Source: Andrena cerasifolii (taxonomy: Eukaryota > Arthropoda > Insecta > Hymenoptera > Andrenidae). Taken from it: DNA of 64,000 nucleotides. The notes below the pieces were generated by a model, which did no database searches, was not told where the DNA came from, and saw only the letters and a list, made by a program, of their open reading frames with translations. Shown in pieces: positions 21,065 to 31,440 of the stretch (the stretch's first letter is position 1; every line of letters starts with the position of its first letter). The position numbers and the translations under genes were made by a program. The stretch covers positions 1,736,001-1,800,000 of the forward strand of contig NC_135121.1 in the NCBI RefSeq assembly GCF_050908995.1, read 5' to 3'.

Positions 21065-21970
21065 CCCTTCGGTGGGCGCGCTCTTCAGACTTGCATGAGT
21101 GGGCGCGTTGCGGCTTTTACACCGCAATCGGAGTTCACGTTCTTACAGAAGAAAATCGAAACTACATTAGTTGCTTAATAGTATTTTATTCAATGAACAT
21201 AGAATATTAACCCTTAACTGGTATCCTGGGGTCAGTCATGACCCCAAGCACGCAAGGTTCGCTGAAAAATATTTGGTTGTCTAAGTTTGTAAACTGAATT
21301 TCTAATTAATTTGATCATAATAGTTTAACTTTCTACGTATCTATTATTTTATACATTACCTACGAACAAAATAGGTATTCATAGAGGTTGATCTAATGTC
21401 GACTTTACAAATTTCTGTGTCCTTTTTTATTTGGGGTCTGCCACGACCCCAAGATAACAGTTACGTTTGAAAAAACAGTATACCAGTTAAGGGTTAATGG
21501 CGACGAAGATAACAAACAGAAATTTAGTCCACATCCATCTGCTGCTCGCTTTCACAGTTTACACAGTTTGTAATTATGTGACCGTGCTTCTTGCACACAT
21601 TTCTACATTTTTGACACATTGTTTTTGTTCTGTTATTTTTATGACTGCCACAAACATAACAAATCCAAGTAATGAAAAGCAATCAGAGACGAACACCTGA
21701 AAACCTTATATCTTTGAGGGGTGGTTTCACCCCTAAATATGAAAACGGGCCGCTATAAAAAAGCACGTTTATCTTAGTTTTTGGTCCTATAAAACATATC
21801 CAATGCTCAAAGCAATCGGAGGCGGACACCTGGGAAACTCTTTGTGATGATGCAAAAATGTCCGCTGGAAGAATCCTTAACTGGATATGGATCCAGTTTG
21901 AACACTACATATGGTACAATACGAAATGTGAAATTTGCGGCTAACTGCCGCTGGCGCACCCACCCAAGGG
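21065..21970. mobile_element. piggyBac-like element 'CCCTTCGGTGGGCGCG' with nested MITE
   Basis: The left end CCCTTCGGTGGGCGCGCTC after TTAA (21061-21064) pairs with CCCTTGGGTGGGTGCGCCA (reversed right end, 21952-21970), followed by TTGA, one base off TTAA. It contains the 283-bp piggyBac-like MITE at 21211-21493. ORFs inside (such as 21497-21700) show no transposase domain. Confidence 0.72.
21211..21493. mobile_element. piggyBac-like MITE 'CCCTTAACTGGTAT', copy 1 (283 bp), nested
   Basis: Ends CCCTTAACTGGTAT are flanked by TTAA on both sides (21207-21210, 21494-21497). Subterminal GGGGTCAGTCATGACCCC hairpin on one side and GGGGTCTGCCACGACCCC on the other. Same length as the inverted copy at 44198-44480. 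Confidence 0.95.
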
Positions 21971-22443
21971 TTGAGTAAAAAGTTTCATTATGTTCAGGAT
22001 GTCGTTTAAAAAAATCTTAACCATTTTATTTCATACTACACTTTTATCAGTTCTTATCCGAAGATTATATACAAACGTATAGTACATATAATGTGTAGAT
22101 ATTTGTTTTCATATTTTGTGCAGCAGTTTCCTCTAATGTATCAGGTCTCTAACATATGTTCTTTTGGTTTTTTTAAGGCTCCTCATACTTCTGCCATAAG
22201 TACTTCTTTTTCCTCGCTCACTTCTCACGCAGTTTCGTGAAATCAACTTTCATTTTAGTAGATTAATTGTGTTTAAGATAAATTGTGGATTATAGGAATA
22301 TCCCTTATGATGTAAGCATCTTAAATATTTTTATTCTGGATGATATGAAGCAGAGAGTGGCGGGAAGCAATCTTTGTTCCAAAGGGATATATTATGTCTT
22401 GACAAAAATGAAACGTTTTCTAAGGTGATGGTTTTTGATACGG
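21971..22443. other. Spacer
   Basis: AT-rich, no gene or bounded repeat recognised. Confidence 0.3.
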
Positions 22444-22445
22444 TA

Positions 22446-23267
22446 GGGTGGGGCTAAAAGTCCGCTTTTCATACAAACCTATGTAAAAGTTAGTAATAAC
22501 AGTCTAGAGATATCTGGTGTTATTTTGTATAAACTATAACTATTATGTTTTACGTTCACGAAGTTAGTTTGTTGATATTGTTATTTTCTGTTGAGTTATA
22601 CCACAAAATGTTTGTCAATGCAAAATGAACTTCTTGCCCCACGCACGGGGCAAAAAGTCCCTAATGCCTTTTCGTGTAATATTAAACTAAATAACTAAAA
22701 AACTGTTTTCAAAACAACAAATATTTATTAAACTAATTCTTTTTGGTACCTATAGGTACAATATTGAAGCGAAAGCATGACTTCTTTAACAAAAAATCTT
22801 TAACAAAACAAAAACACTATTTAAAGACTTTGGCATCACTTCTTTATACTTTGGCCATCTTATTATGAAAACAAATAATAAAATATATGTTTTCAATCTG
22901 AGGGACTTTTTACCCCAATGGTACCTCTATAGTTTCTGCGATATATACGTTAGAAAATATTATCATTCAACAATAAACAATATCATGCACACATTACTAA
23001 AGGAACATACAATCTTAACGTACTTGGCTGATACGCTTTTAAACTGTGGTTTACTTTGTATGAAACAATAAAGACGACGTGTTTCTTTTGGTTTTCGTTA
23101 CGTAAAATAACGAAGGCGTTGTGTAATTTGCACGAACGTCCAGGAGCGACTGGCGACTCTTTGGTCACCTCCGTTTCTTCTCGCCTTTTACATAGTATAC
23201 TGCGAAACTCAATACATTGCTTAGAAATAGAGATTTTGTATTCGGGACTTTTAACCCCACTCTACCC
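22446..23267. mobile_element. TA-flanked element 'GGGTGGGGCTAAAAGTCC' (822 bp)
   Basis: Ends GGGTGGGGCTAAAAGTCC and, reversed, GGGTAGAGTGGGGTTAAAAG are flanked by TA. The motif 'gggacttttTACCCC' recurs internally (22622-22665 and 22900-22917). No transposase ORF. Resembles 36657-37537 in layout; a Tc1/mariner-type non-autonomous element. Confidence 0.7.
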
Positions 23268-23595
23268 TATTTCATGGTTATCAGACTATTTTTATTGACG
23301 TAATGTTGTAGTTGATGTCATCGCAAATTCAATGACTTACATGCAGCAGGAACATTAGGTGACTTTTCTCAAAAACAGAAATTTTTGTATGTACCTATTT
23401 AGATGCATTTATGAAACAAATTATTTTTTTACGACTATCTATTGTTTACCATATTGTTGATGGTGTTTCTAATGTTTGATGCCAGACTTATTTTATTTAT
23501 TTCATTTATTCTTTTACTTCTTACATTGAAATATATATGAAAATGAGTGATCCTCACTTTGAGCACTAAAAAATTAAATTGGCAGTGAAGTCGTA
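23268..23595. other. Spacer
   Basis: No feature recognised. Confidence 0.3.
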
Positions 23596-24148
23596 CAGAG
23601 TGTCCCATAATATGTGGCTTTAACTTCAGGGACGAATTCAGCACTTGAAAATATGATTCAGTAAAGTTCATATAAACATGAGCCCTATCTAATCCTTGGC
23701 TTAAAGATGAGAGAATTTTAATAATACTTTTGAAGAGCAATGTTAGGCCTCCTACTTTCGTTTAACTGTTTATAATAATAATGGTTTGCAATAAAAATGA
23801 TGCTCAGTGTTTTACATACAAATTTTGAACTATTTTGTTCACACTCTCCGTAAGCCTCCGCTCCCTGGATTTACTTCCATTGAATTTTTACTTACGCATT
23901 TAAAATCTTGTTTCCAGAAATACGTAGTTATAGAATTGTACAAGGTTTCTAGCAAATGCAACTAACATTGACATGCAAGATAGTCACTATTTTAAGTCTC
24001 TCCTGTGAAGACTGGTTGACACAACACAAAACTTGGTACACCTTGTTAACAAGGTCAAATAGGACATATATTTATATGAACCTTTCTGGTCGTTTCCAAG
24101 TGTTAATTTTGTTCTTGCATTGGGTCGCACATATCATAGGACACCCTG
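23596..24148. mobile_element. Foldback mariner-like element 'CAGGGTGTCC' (553 bp)
   Basis: Arms of about 100 bp: CAGAGTGTCCCATAATATG and, reversed, CAGGGTGTCCTATGATATG, both continuing to GTTCATATAAA. Flanked by TA (23594-23595, 24149-24150). No ORF with a transposase motif. Confidence 0.75.
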
Positions 24149-24199
24149 TATAAGAGTTGAATACTACTATGTACTATTTCTAACTTATTTTTCAACTTA

Positions 24200-25821
24200 C
24201 AAGGGGAGGACATCATGTGGTAGACACCGATTTTGATGAGCCTTGGCACGATGGATCTATGTCGAAAATAAGTAAACAGGTGTCCGAGCGTTTCAGCCAA
24301 TAGGCCTTAATAATAGAGATATTTACATGTAAATTATTAAAAATTTCATAGTGGCCGTGGGGTTTTAGTGGGTAAAAGTCCCACACTACCCTGGCGCCCG
24401 CGGGATATGTCTTTCTGGAGGCGTCGGGGTGCCTTTTGCAGATGTCTCCACGTTAAAAAAAAAATATAAATTATTTTTTTTTATAAATTTTTTTTTTTAA
24501 CTTGTGGAAATCTTAAAAATGCAGCTCGACTCCTTCAGAGGGGAATCCCCCGGGAGCGCCAGGGTAGTTTCGGATTTTTACCCATTAAAACCCCACGGCC
24601 ACTATGAAATTTTTAATAATTTACATGTAAATATCTCTATTATTAAGGCCCATTGGCAGAAACGCTCGGCCACCTATTTACTTATTTTCAACATACAGGG
24701 TGTCCCACTAAGGAGTGGACAGCGCGATATCTCTTAAAGTATTGTCGATAAAAATATAAAAAAAATAGGGAATTGCATGGTTCGAGGGGGCCCATTTATT
24801 AGCGCGAACGAATTTTGTTTTTGATTATTATTTTAAAAGACACGATGGTCAAGTTCGGTTTTTCAAATGGAACTATTTTTTTTGAAGACCTGAGTTGATA
24901 GTGCGTTCCAAGACAAATTCAATAAGCTTTAATGTATACACTTTATTTCCACTGGTTTTTAAGATATTGCGCTTGCAAATTTACTGATTTTCACTGCAAG
25001 AAACCCCTCTGGAATGGCAAAAACCGGGGGCGGTCTTACTGGCGCCACGGGTGGCACTGCCTGTTGAAATGGATACTTACCTGCCAAAGGTCTACGCCAG
25101 AAATGGCAGGCCCAAAGGCTGGACAATTCTTTTCTTTTGACACAATCTGCTCCCTATGGTTGAAATTTAGTCTAGCAACTTTCACTCCTCCTAACCTAAC
25201 CAATCCAACTTGCATCCCTCCCAAAAGAACCGGCCATCCGAGCGTAGAAGCAAGTGCGAAATAAAAGTAACGATGCGCTTCTCGATACCGCAGATGTACC
25301 TACCTAAGTAGCATTTCTGATGGAAAAGAATTGTCCAGCTTTTGGGCCTGCGAACCCTGTCGTAGACCTTTGGCAGGTAGGTATCAGTTTCAACAGGCAA
25401 TGCCACCCGTAGCGCCAGTAAGACCGACCCCGGTCCTTCCTATTCCAGAGGGTTTTCTTCCAGTGAAAATCAGTAATTTTGCAAGCGCAATATCTTAAAA
25501 ACCAGTGGAAATAAAGTGTATACATTAAAGCTTATTGAATTTGTCTTGGAACGCACTATCAACTCAGGTCTTCAAAAAAAATAGTTCCATTTGAAAAACC
25601 GAACTTGACCATCGTATCTTTTAAAATAATAATCGAAAACAAAATTCGTTCGCGCTAATAAATGGGCCCCCTCGAACCATGCAATTCCCTATTTTTTTTA
25701 TATTTTTATCGACAATACTTTAAGAGATATCGCGCTGTCCACTCCTTAGTGGGACACCCTGTAGATCCATCGTGCCAAGGCTCATCAAAGTCGGTGTCTA
25801 CCACATGGTGTCCTCCCCTTG
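24200..25821. mobile_element. 'CAAGGGGAGGACACCATGTG' element, copy 1, with mariner-like insertion
   Basis: Inverted ends CAAGGGGAGGACATCATGTG and CAAGGGGAGGACACCATGTG; arms of about 250 bp around an A/T-rich centre. It is split at 24704 by the element 24706-25761. Without that it is about 564 bp, matching the intact copy at 48898-49457. Flanks do not give a clean target duplication, so the superfamily is open. Confidence 0.88.
24706..25761. mobile_element. Foldback mariner-like element 'CAGGGTGTCCCACTAAGGAG' (1056 bp), nested
   Basis: Nearly perfect inverted arms of about 430 bp (ends CAGGGTGTCCCACTAAGGAG) around a short loop near 25160-25310. TA on both sides; the intact host copy at 49400 reads GACATAGATCCATCG, showing the pre-insertion TA. 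ORFs in the arms are mirror images and encode nothing recognised. Confidence 0.93.
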
Positions 25822-26081
25822 TTCAAACATGTCATGTTGCAGTAGGTTATTGTGTTTGGCCCCGGGTCATCTACAATACTGTATCAGCAAACATCGCAGA
25901 AAAAGAAATTGGATAAACTTGAAATCTTGGAAAGTATAATTTTGGAAGAAATCTGTGTAACAGTCATAACAGTTCTTTGAAACTTCTTTAAACAAATATA
26001 TTCCTTGTGGAATACTTTGTACCGTTAAAAACGATGGAAATATTTACGTTAGTCATGTCGAATGGGATATTCTGTATGCAA
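25822..26081. other. Spacer
   Basis: No feature recognised. Confidence 0.3.
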
Positions 26082-26289
26082 TCCTTACTAATATATAAAT
26101 ATGAAACGTTGCCTGTTTGTGTGTCCTTCTTTCACGCCTAAACGGTACAATGGTTTCAATGAAATTTTGAGTATACCTTACATACATCCTAGATTAAATT
26201 ATAGGCCATTTATGTTTTTTATTTAGGCTTTTTTATTTTGGAAATATTATAAATAATTCCCGGGTGAAACCGGGTAACGGGTCAGCTAG
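26082..26289 (+). mobile_element. Helitron-like short element, copy 1 (208 bp)
   Basis: Begins TCCTTACTAATATATAAAT directly after an A and ends GGTAACGGGTCAGCTAG directly before a T, the 5'-TC...CTAG-3' pattern of Helitrons, with a CCCGGG...CCGGG hairpin before the end. It resembles the short Helitron-like repeats common in insects that start TACTAATAT and end CTAG. Copy 2 is at 36239-36609. Confidence 0.75.
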
Positions 26290-26949
26290 TAATACTTGTT
26301 GAGGATAATGAGAAATTTGTAATCTATAGTTCCATTAGATTGAATTCTGTTTATGCACGAATTAGTATTTTTGTCAGGCAATGCGAAGTCTCGAAAAATT
26401 GATTAATTTAACTAAATTTCTGATCAGTGTTTACAGATTTTAGTTTGCACGTTTAAAATCTTTTCATATTTGTTTTATATCATTCATTATATACGTAGTT
26501 TTTATCATTGGAAACATTTTTAAATATCATTAAATATTTAGCTAAATAAAAAGAAATTGACATGATGAACATTAAATTATTAACGACTATAATTTTGTTA
26601 GGATTCAGGACTATTTACATACAAGCTTATTATATTGAATTTTTTTAAAGTGAAAATACTTAAAGGATCGAAAAAACAGATAATTTAATTTTAAAATCTG
26701 TAAGTTCTGATATCTATAGTCTCCTAATAAAGTAGTTCTCAACAATAGTATTGTACAATGTATAGTATTGTATTATAATACAATCATATATATATATATT
26801 GAAAGTAGGTATACCAACAAAATTGTTGAACACAGAGTCACGCATAACCGCGGTATCTACAGATTCCTTTACTGTTAGGTACATTTGCATAAAAGAAATT
26901 CTTTAAGTCAGAGATTTGAACAACTATAAGTATAAGTAGTTTTTGTGTT
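26290..26949. other. AT-rich spacer
   Basis: No coding signal; (AT)n near 26788. Confidence 0.3.
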
Positions 26950-26953
26950 TTAA

Positions 26954-27100
26954 CCTTTAGAGGGCCGGGATTTTTTTCATTGAAATTGTAAATTTTATTT
27001 ACTTAAAATTTATCCATATATACCACCAAAATGGCCGGCAAAGTACCCAAATTCTTAGGTGGCCAATATAGTATAGTCCGGTCGCGAACGGTATGGCATA
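26954..27100. mobile_element. Partial piggyBac-like repeat 'CCTTTAGAGGGCCGGG'
   Basis: Preceded by TTAA (26950-26953). About 90 bp matches the reverse of the intact element at 52314-52450 (CATTGAAATTGTAAATTTTA). The right end is diverged and no closing TTAA was found. Confidence 0.55.
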
Positions 27101-27418
27101 TACTGGAATTCTTTAAATTTGAACTTTAATGTTCCTAAGGCTTTTTGATATCGCTAATCTAATTCTAAGGTCAGAGTATCGAAATTTTACACAGAAACAG
27201 TGTTGCCAACCTAAACAAGCCTAAATGAATAACAGCAGTTTCATTCATATATTATTCTTTCCTTTGGCGTTAGCCAGAGCTAACGACGTGGACGTAGAAA
27301 GTTTTGTAGCTCTTTTTCTGTTTTTGGGGTTTTTTGTGTTATTTTTGAATTTGTTTTTTTTTAGTTTTCTGATTTTACTATTTATTATGCGAGCTGCAAT
27401 CGTGCAACTCACTAATTT

Positions 27419-27481
27419 CACACGTTTCGTTAAGGGGACCGTTTGTCCCCCGAGAGGCGTCTCCTTAATGGGACAAATCTG
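27419..27481. mobile_element. Terminal fragment of the 'CAGATTTGTCC' mariner-like family
   Basis: In reverse it reads CAGATTTGTCCCATTAAGG, the left end of the element at 31441-32827, followed by the GGCATCTCC-like block; TA lies outside. The other end is unclear. Next to it at 27505-27520 begins a CAGGGTGTCC end of another family. Confidence 0.55.
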
Positions 27482-27848
27482 TATACACTATGTATGCATT
27501 TTTATACAGGGTGTCCTAATAGGTTGGTGCCAAATTGATACATCATATTCAGAAAGTCACATAGTTCAGAAAAAATCATGTGAATCTATATCCAGAAATG
27601 ATTTATTAAGTAGTTATAAGATAGCAAAGATTCGTTACCCGTTAAGCGAAGTTGTACAATGCTTCTCCGTTTTATGGCCCTGTAGAGTTACTAATTGATA
27701 AATTGATTGAGCCAGAAAGTCTTTTCGGCTCTCCATTCATTCTCATTCGTTGCGGCACTAACAGAAGTGGAGGGGATGGCGATCACCTCATTTCGAGCCA
27801 GAGACGGCATCCTTCTTTCGAGACATTACTGTATATATCATATTAACT

Positions 27849-29090
27849 TTACTACTCGGCTTCGCCCGAAATTTACATTCTGATTTTATAATTTTTTTTG
27901 TTAGAAATGGCCACATTCATCTGCATTATAGTCGAATTAAGGAAAGAAGGCACCTGGGCGGCCCGTAGGCCGGCGCGCGTGGCTCGGGAGAGGCCCAATG
28001 CCTGCTCCGTACTTCGTGCGACGTTGCCACGTTGTGTAGCAGATCGGACGTCTCTTTCTATCTTTAAGCGCAACTGTGTCTCTCTCACTCGCTCGATAAA
28101 ACAGATTCCTTCATCTACAAGTCATTCCACGCCAAATAGATCGCATTTTTAGAGACTGATCAGAATGCAATATGTATTTTGTGAATCACGTGAAATTATG
28201 GAAAGGTTTGAGTCATTGTTTAACAGGTTTTGAACTTGGTTACAAAATATAGAGTTAATGAAATTCTTCATCGGTTAATAACAGCTCATGCTGACGTTAA
28301 TTTTCAAAATTCCATTCTCGAAAGCAGAATATTTCGTACGTGAAATTTGCAAAATAAAACTTTGGTTATAATTTTCAAAATTACAAAATTAATTTTTCAG
28401 TATTAAAAATGAGTATTAGAATAGCCCGCAATTTCGAGATTAAAATGAAAAAAGAATGAATTCAACACGATTAAAAGTTTCCGAGATAAAAATTCACAGG
28501 TACAGCTCGGTTTCATGAAAATAGGCAAAAATTTAACAAATTCAAAACCAGCAAAGTGATGACTAAAATCTCTTCCTATGTAATATTTCAGTTTGAACAA
28601 AATCCCTGACATCGAGTGCAAAAAGTGATCGATTTGCCGTGGAATAACGCTAAATAGAATAAGAATCCTATGAGCCTGTATTCCTCGACTTGTCCTCCAT
28701 TCATTCTGCATGGCGCGTGCCAATAAGATTCGACACTCTGTCAAATCTCTATGAGAAGGACGGTAGGTTCGCCCTCTGGAAGAGGATAGCCATATACACC
28801 CGACAAGGATTACAATTACTCTAGGCCCACAGCTAAGTAGTCGAAAGTCATTGGCCAAGGCGTAAGGAGCCGCGTAGGGGAAGCACCAATCACGAGCCTG
28901 GAGTAGCGGCAACGTCGCAAATTCTGGCCCCGGTCCCAAGGTTCCTTCTTTCGTTAATTCGACTATAGTCACGCATAATGAGCTGAGGCACATTTTTCGT
29001 GATCTCAGAGTTTATCGTTCGAAAGTTTTTAGGCGACGGACAGATACACAAACATATAGAAGCTTTCTGCTTTATATATTAAGATTATAT
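27849..29090 (-). mobile_element. Helitron-like/chimeric repeat body, minus strand
   Basis: Read on the minus strand it starts near 29085 with TAATATATAAAGCAGAAAGC (similar to 36400-36460 in Helitron-like copy 2) and ends near 27849 with GGGCGAAGCCGAGTAGTAAA, an end resembling Helitron-like repeats. It contains two similar blocks starting ATAGTCGAATTAA (27930 plus strand; about 28970 minus strand), so it is internally inverted. The 196-codon minus ORF (28403-28993) has no recognised domain; its 3' part is repeated at 61421-61700. Confidence 0.4.
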
Positions 29091-29958
29091 ATTAATTTAT
29101 TATTTACGACTAATAATTTTACATTTCTCTGTTGAGCATTAAATGACTATTAATTTTACTTAACTCTCAGCATGATCAATTTCTAGAAAAATGCATTTTA
29201 TTTCAGTGGTTGTAAATAGTGAGAAATTCAAACTTGCGACAATATATGAATGATACTGATAATTATGATGAAATAATAAATAACCAGGAAAAAATAGATC
29301 AATGTAATGCAATGTGATTTTGTGTTATAGATTTCCACTGGCATGGAGCTAGGAGCACATTGATAGTGATAGTCTGCAAGGTTGGTACTACTTAGTTTTG
29401 TAATATCTAGAATTTTTACAACTTGATTTAAGTTTGAAAGCACACTTTTTTTATAATTAATTTATTTTCTACTGTATACTATACAAGGCTACTAGCCTTC
29501 TATGAATTATTCTTTTGTATCTGCGTTGTTTTGCAAGTCGCGTTAAATGCAAAAATAACCAATCACAATATGAATTATTTGTGCTTGTGCATTGCATTAT
29601 ACTAAAAGAGAATTGTAGTTTGTCGCAATATATTACATGGCTATTTTTTATCCTTCCTAACTTAGCAACAAAGTATTTATTTTTCATAAATAAATAGTGT
29701 CATGTATTTGAGGAAGCCGTAAATATTTCGTTAATTAAATGAAATAATAAATGAAACAGAGCATACAGTGTCGTGTCACTGAAGAGAAGCAGTATTTAAT
29801 TTGACGCCATATGGCGTCATTCGTCAATAAGACGTTAAAATATGATCGAAATATCTAATAATTAAATACTTTTAGTCTATTTTTAATCCCTATTTTTATT
29901 TTGTAACAGTAATGGATGATTATTAATAGGTTACCATATGTTTTTATTTTCATTTTAG
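29091..29958. other. AT-rich, probable intron
   Basis: No exon recognised. It ends in a strong pyrimidine tract and TTTTAG at 29950-29958, the acceptor for the next feature. Confidence 0.35.
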
Positions 29959-30071
29959 ATCTTGGTTTCTATGCATTGCCTGCCAAAGAAGAACTGAGCC
30001 CAATGTTTCCACACAATTCTAGTTCACATGAGATTTCTACAGAAACAAATGCCTTCGTACAAAATTCCATG
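29959..30071 (+). CDS. Putative internal exon of an unrecognised host gene (exon a)
   Basis: An open 37-codon stretch bounded by a strong acceptor (a T-rich tract then TTTTAG|AT) and a consensus donor (CCATG|GTGAGT). The exon starts with two bases completing a codon and ends in phase 0. The peptide starts LGFYALPAKEEL and continues with a Ser/Thr/His-rich stretch ending FVQNSM; no domain or motif was recognised, and it looks like a disordered linker. Splice signals at both edges together with an uninterrupted frame argue for a real exon, though codon composition cannot be tested by eye. The next candidate exons (30434-30517, 39660-39837) are in compatible phase. No start or stop of the gene was found in the window. 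Confidence 0.45.
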
Positions 30072-30433
30072 GTGAGTTTCAATTATTATTCTAAATAGTT
30101 TTCTTTTATTCGTCGGTCTTGAAATTTTATGCACTTTCAATTATTATTTAGTTATTTACGTAATTATATATATTAAATAACATCATCGAAATAAATATGA
30201 AGTATATATAATGATAACGTCGAAAAATATAACATTGTATATCATTGTATTTGATTCTTTTATGAAACTCCAAATAAGTAAAAAAAAAAAGAAATAGAAT
30301 GGTTTTTGGAGTATGCGTATAATTTTTTTTAATCAAAAATTCGTTTCGAAGATGTATTTCTATTCAAAATTATAAATAAGTTGAAAGATCTGCTTCATAA
30401 AATGTCACTAAAGTTTTAAGTAGTTATTGTAAG

Positions 30434-30517
30434 GTATTTCAAAATGGTAAATTGTTTAAACGAGTAGCAGATATGTTGGAAATAATGAATTTGGAGATAT
30501 ACTTTAGTGTCAATAAT
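30434..30517 (+). CDS. Putative internal exon (exon b), 28 codons
   Basis: Exactly 28 codons in phase 0-0 between TTGTAAG|GTATTT and AATAAT|GTAAGTG. The acceptor lacks a good pyrimidine tract but the donor is strong. The peptide begins VFQNGKLFKRVADMLEIM and is amphipathic. It is phase-compatible with exon a upstream and exon c downstream. A pogo-like MITE (30528-30800) begins only ten bases into the following intron. The protein is unrecognised. Confidence 0.38.
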
Positions 30518-30527
30518 GTAAGTGCTA

Positions 30528-30800
30528 CAGTAAACTCTCGCTATAGGCATGCGCTCGTGGCTGGCGGCGACGCTCAACGTATAGCGTCGGCGATTCCGAG
30601 ACGGCCTTGGTGCGAGAGAGAAACAGCGCAGACACATGAAAGATGAAGCGAGACAAAGTATCATGCTTTCTCTCTTTCGTAGCCAACGGTAACGTCGCGT
30701 CGTATCACTCTTTCGTCCCCTCTCGCTCGCTCTCGGGTTCTCTCACTCTCGACACACATTGAACGCATAGTTGAAATGCGCTAATAGCGAGAGTTTACTG
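30528..30800. mobile_element. pogo/Tc1-like MITE 'CAGTAAACTCTCGCTAT' (273 bp)
   Basis: Perfect ends CAGTAAACTCTCGCTAT, TA on both sides (30526-30527, 30801-30802). CAGTA...CTCG termini with a TA duplication resemble pogo/Tigger-type elements. The interior has CTCTCTCTTTCGT tracts. Related copies: 35240, 35723, 40276. Confidence 0.92.
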
Positions 30801-30802
30801 TA

Positions 30803-31058
30803 TGTCAACGTATTTATTTTTTATACATTACATATATTTTTATGTTTCTCTGGTTTCATTAAGTGAAAAGTTTATCAGATCAAGGTTGTATTATGTATGA
30901 TTATTGTATTGAAAGCAAAGGTTGTTAATAAAAATTTTCCTAATTTCAAACGATTTAATTGGTTCAACTTTCATGTAAATACACTCAGGTGCAAAAAATG
31001 TGAAGCATTAGGTACTAAAAGGAGCGGTTTGTGATTCGAATACTAAAATGTAAATGTA
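30803..31058. other. Intron-like spacer
   Basis: No feature recognised. Confidence 0.3.
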
Positions 31059-31182
31059 CACGGCCGTTCATAGATATCACGATAGCTGTTGCATTTGCAC
31101 AAACTGTGAGTTCTTTAATAAATTAACGCTTTTCACAATGATTCCACAACAGTAGATACCCTAATACTTATGAACGGCGGTG
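31059..31182. mobile_element. Small TA-flanked MITE 'CACGGCCGTTCATA' (124 bp)
   Basis: Ends CACGGCCGTTCATAGATAT and, reversed, CACCGCCGTTCATAAGTAT, with TA outside (31057-31058, 31183-31184). Tc1/mariner-type. Confidence 0.8.
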
Positions 31183-31440
31183 TAGGTCCTGTTTTGTATA
31201 TCTTTCTATACAGGGTGATTCGCCTAACTTGACAACTTGAAATCAGTCTTACACTATTGTACGAAAAAGTGTATGAAGTAAAAGTTGTATGATTTCAAGG
31301 GGGCCATACATTAGAATAATTGTTTTTTTCTACATACAGTTTTGGGAGTTACCTTGATTTTTCAACCGGGATACAGTATATTTATCTATGAAAATGAAAA
31401 GAACATTAAAAATTGAGTAAATAAGTATTAAGGCATAATA

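Noticed and set aside
27225..27698. 157-codon plus-strand ORF with hydrophobic start
   Set aside because: It spans the ends of two mariner-like families (27419-27481 and the CAGGGTGTCC end at about 27505), so it is a chance fusion; the hydrophobic start is T-rich DNA.
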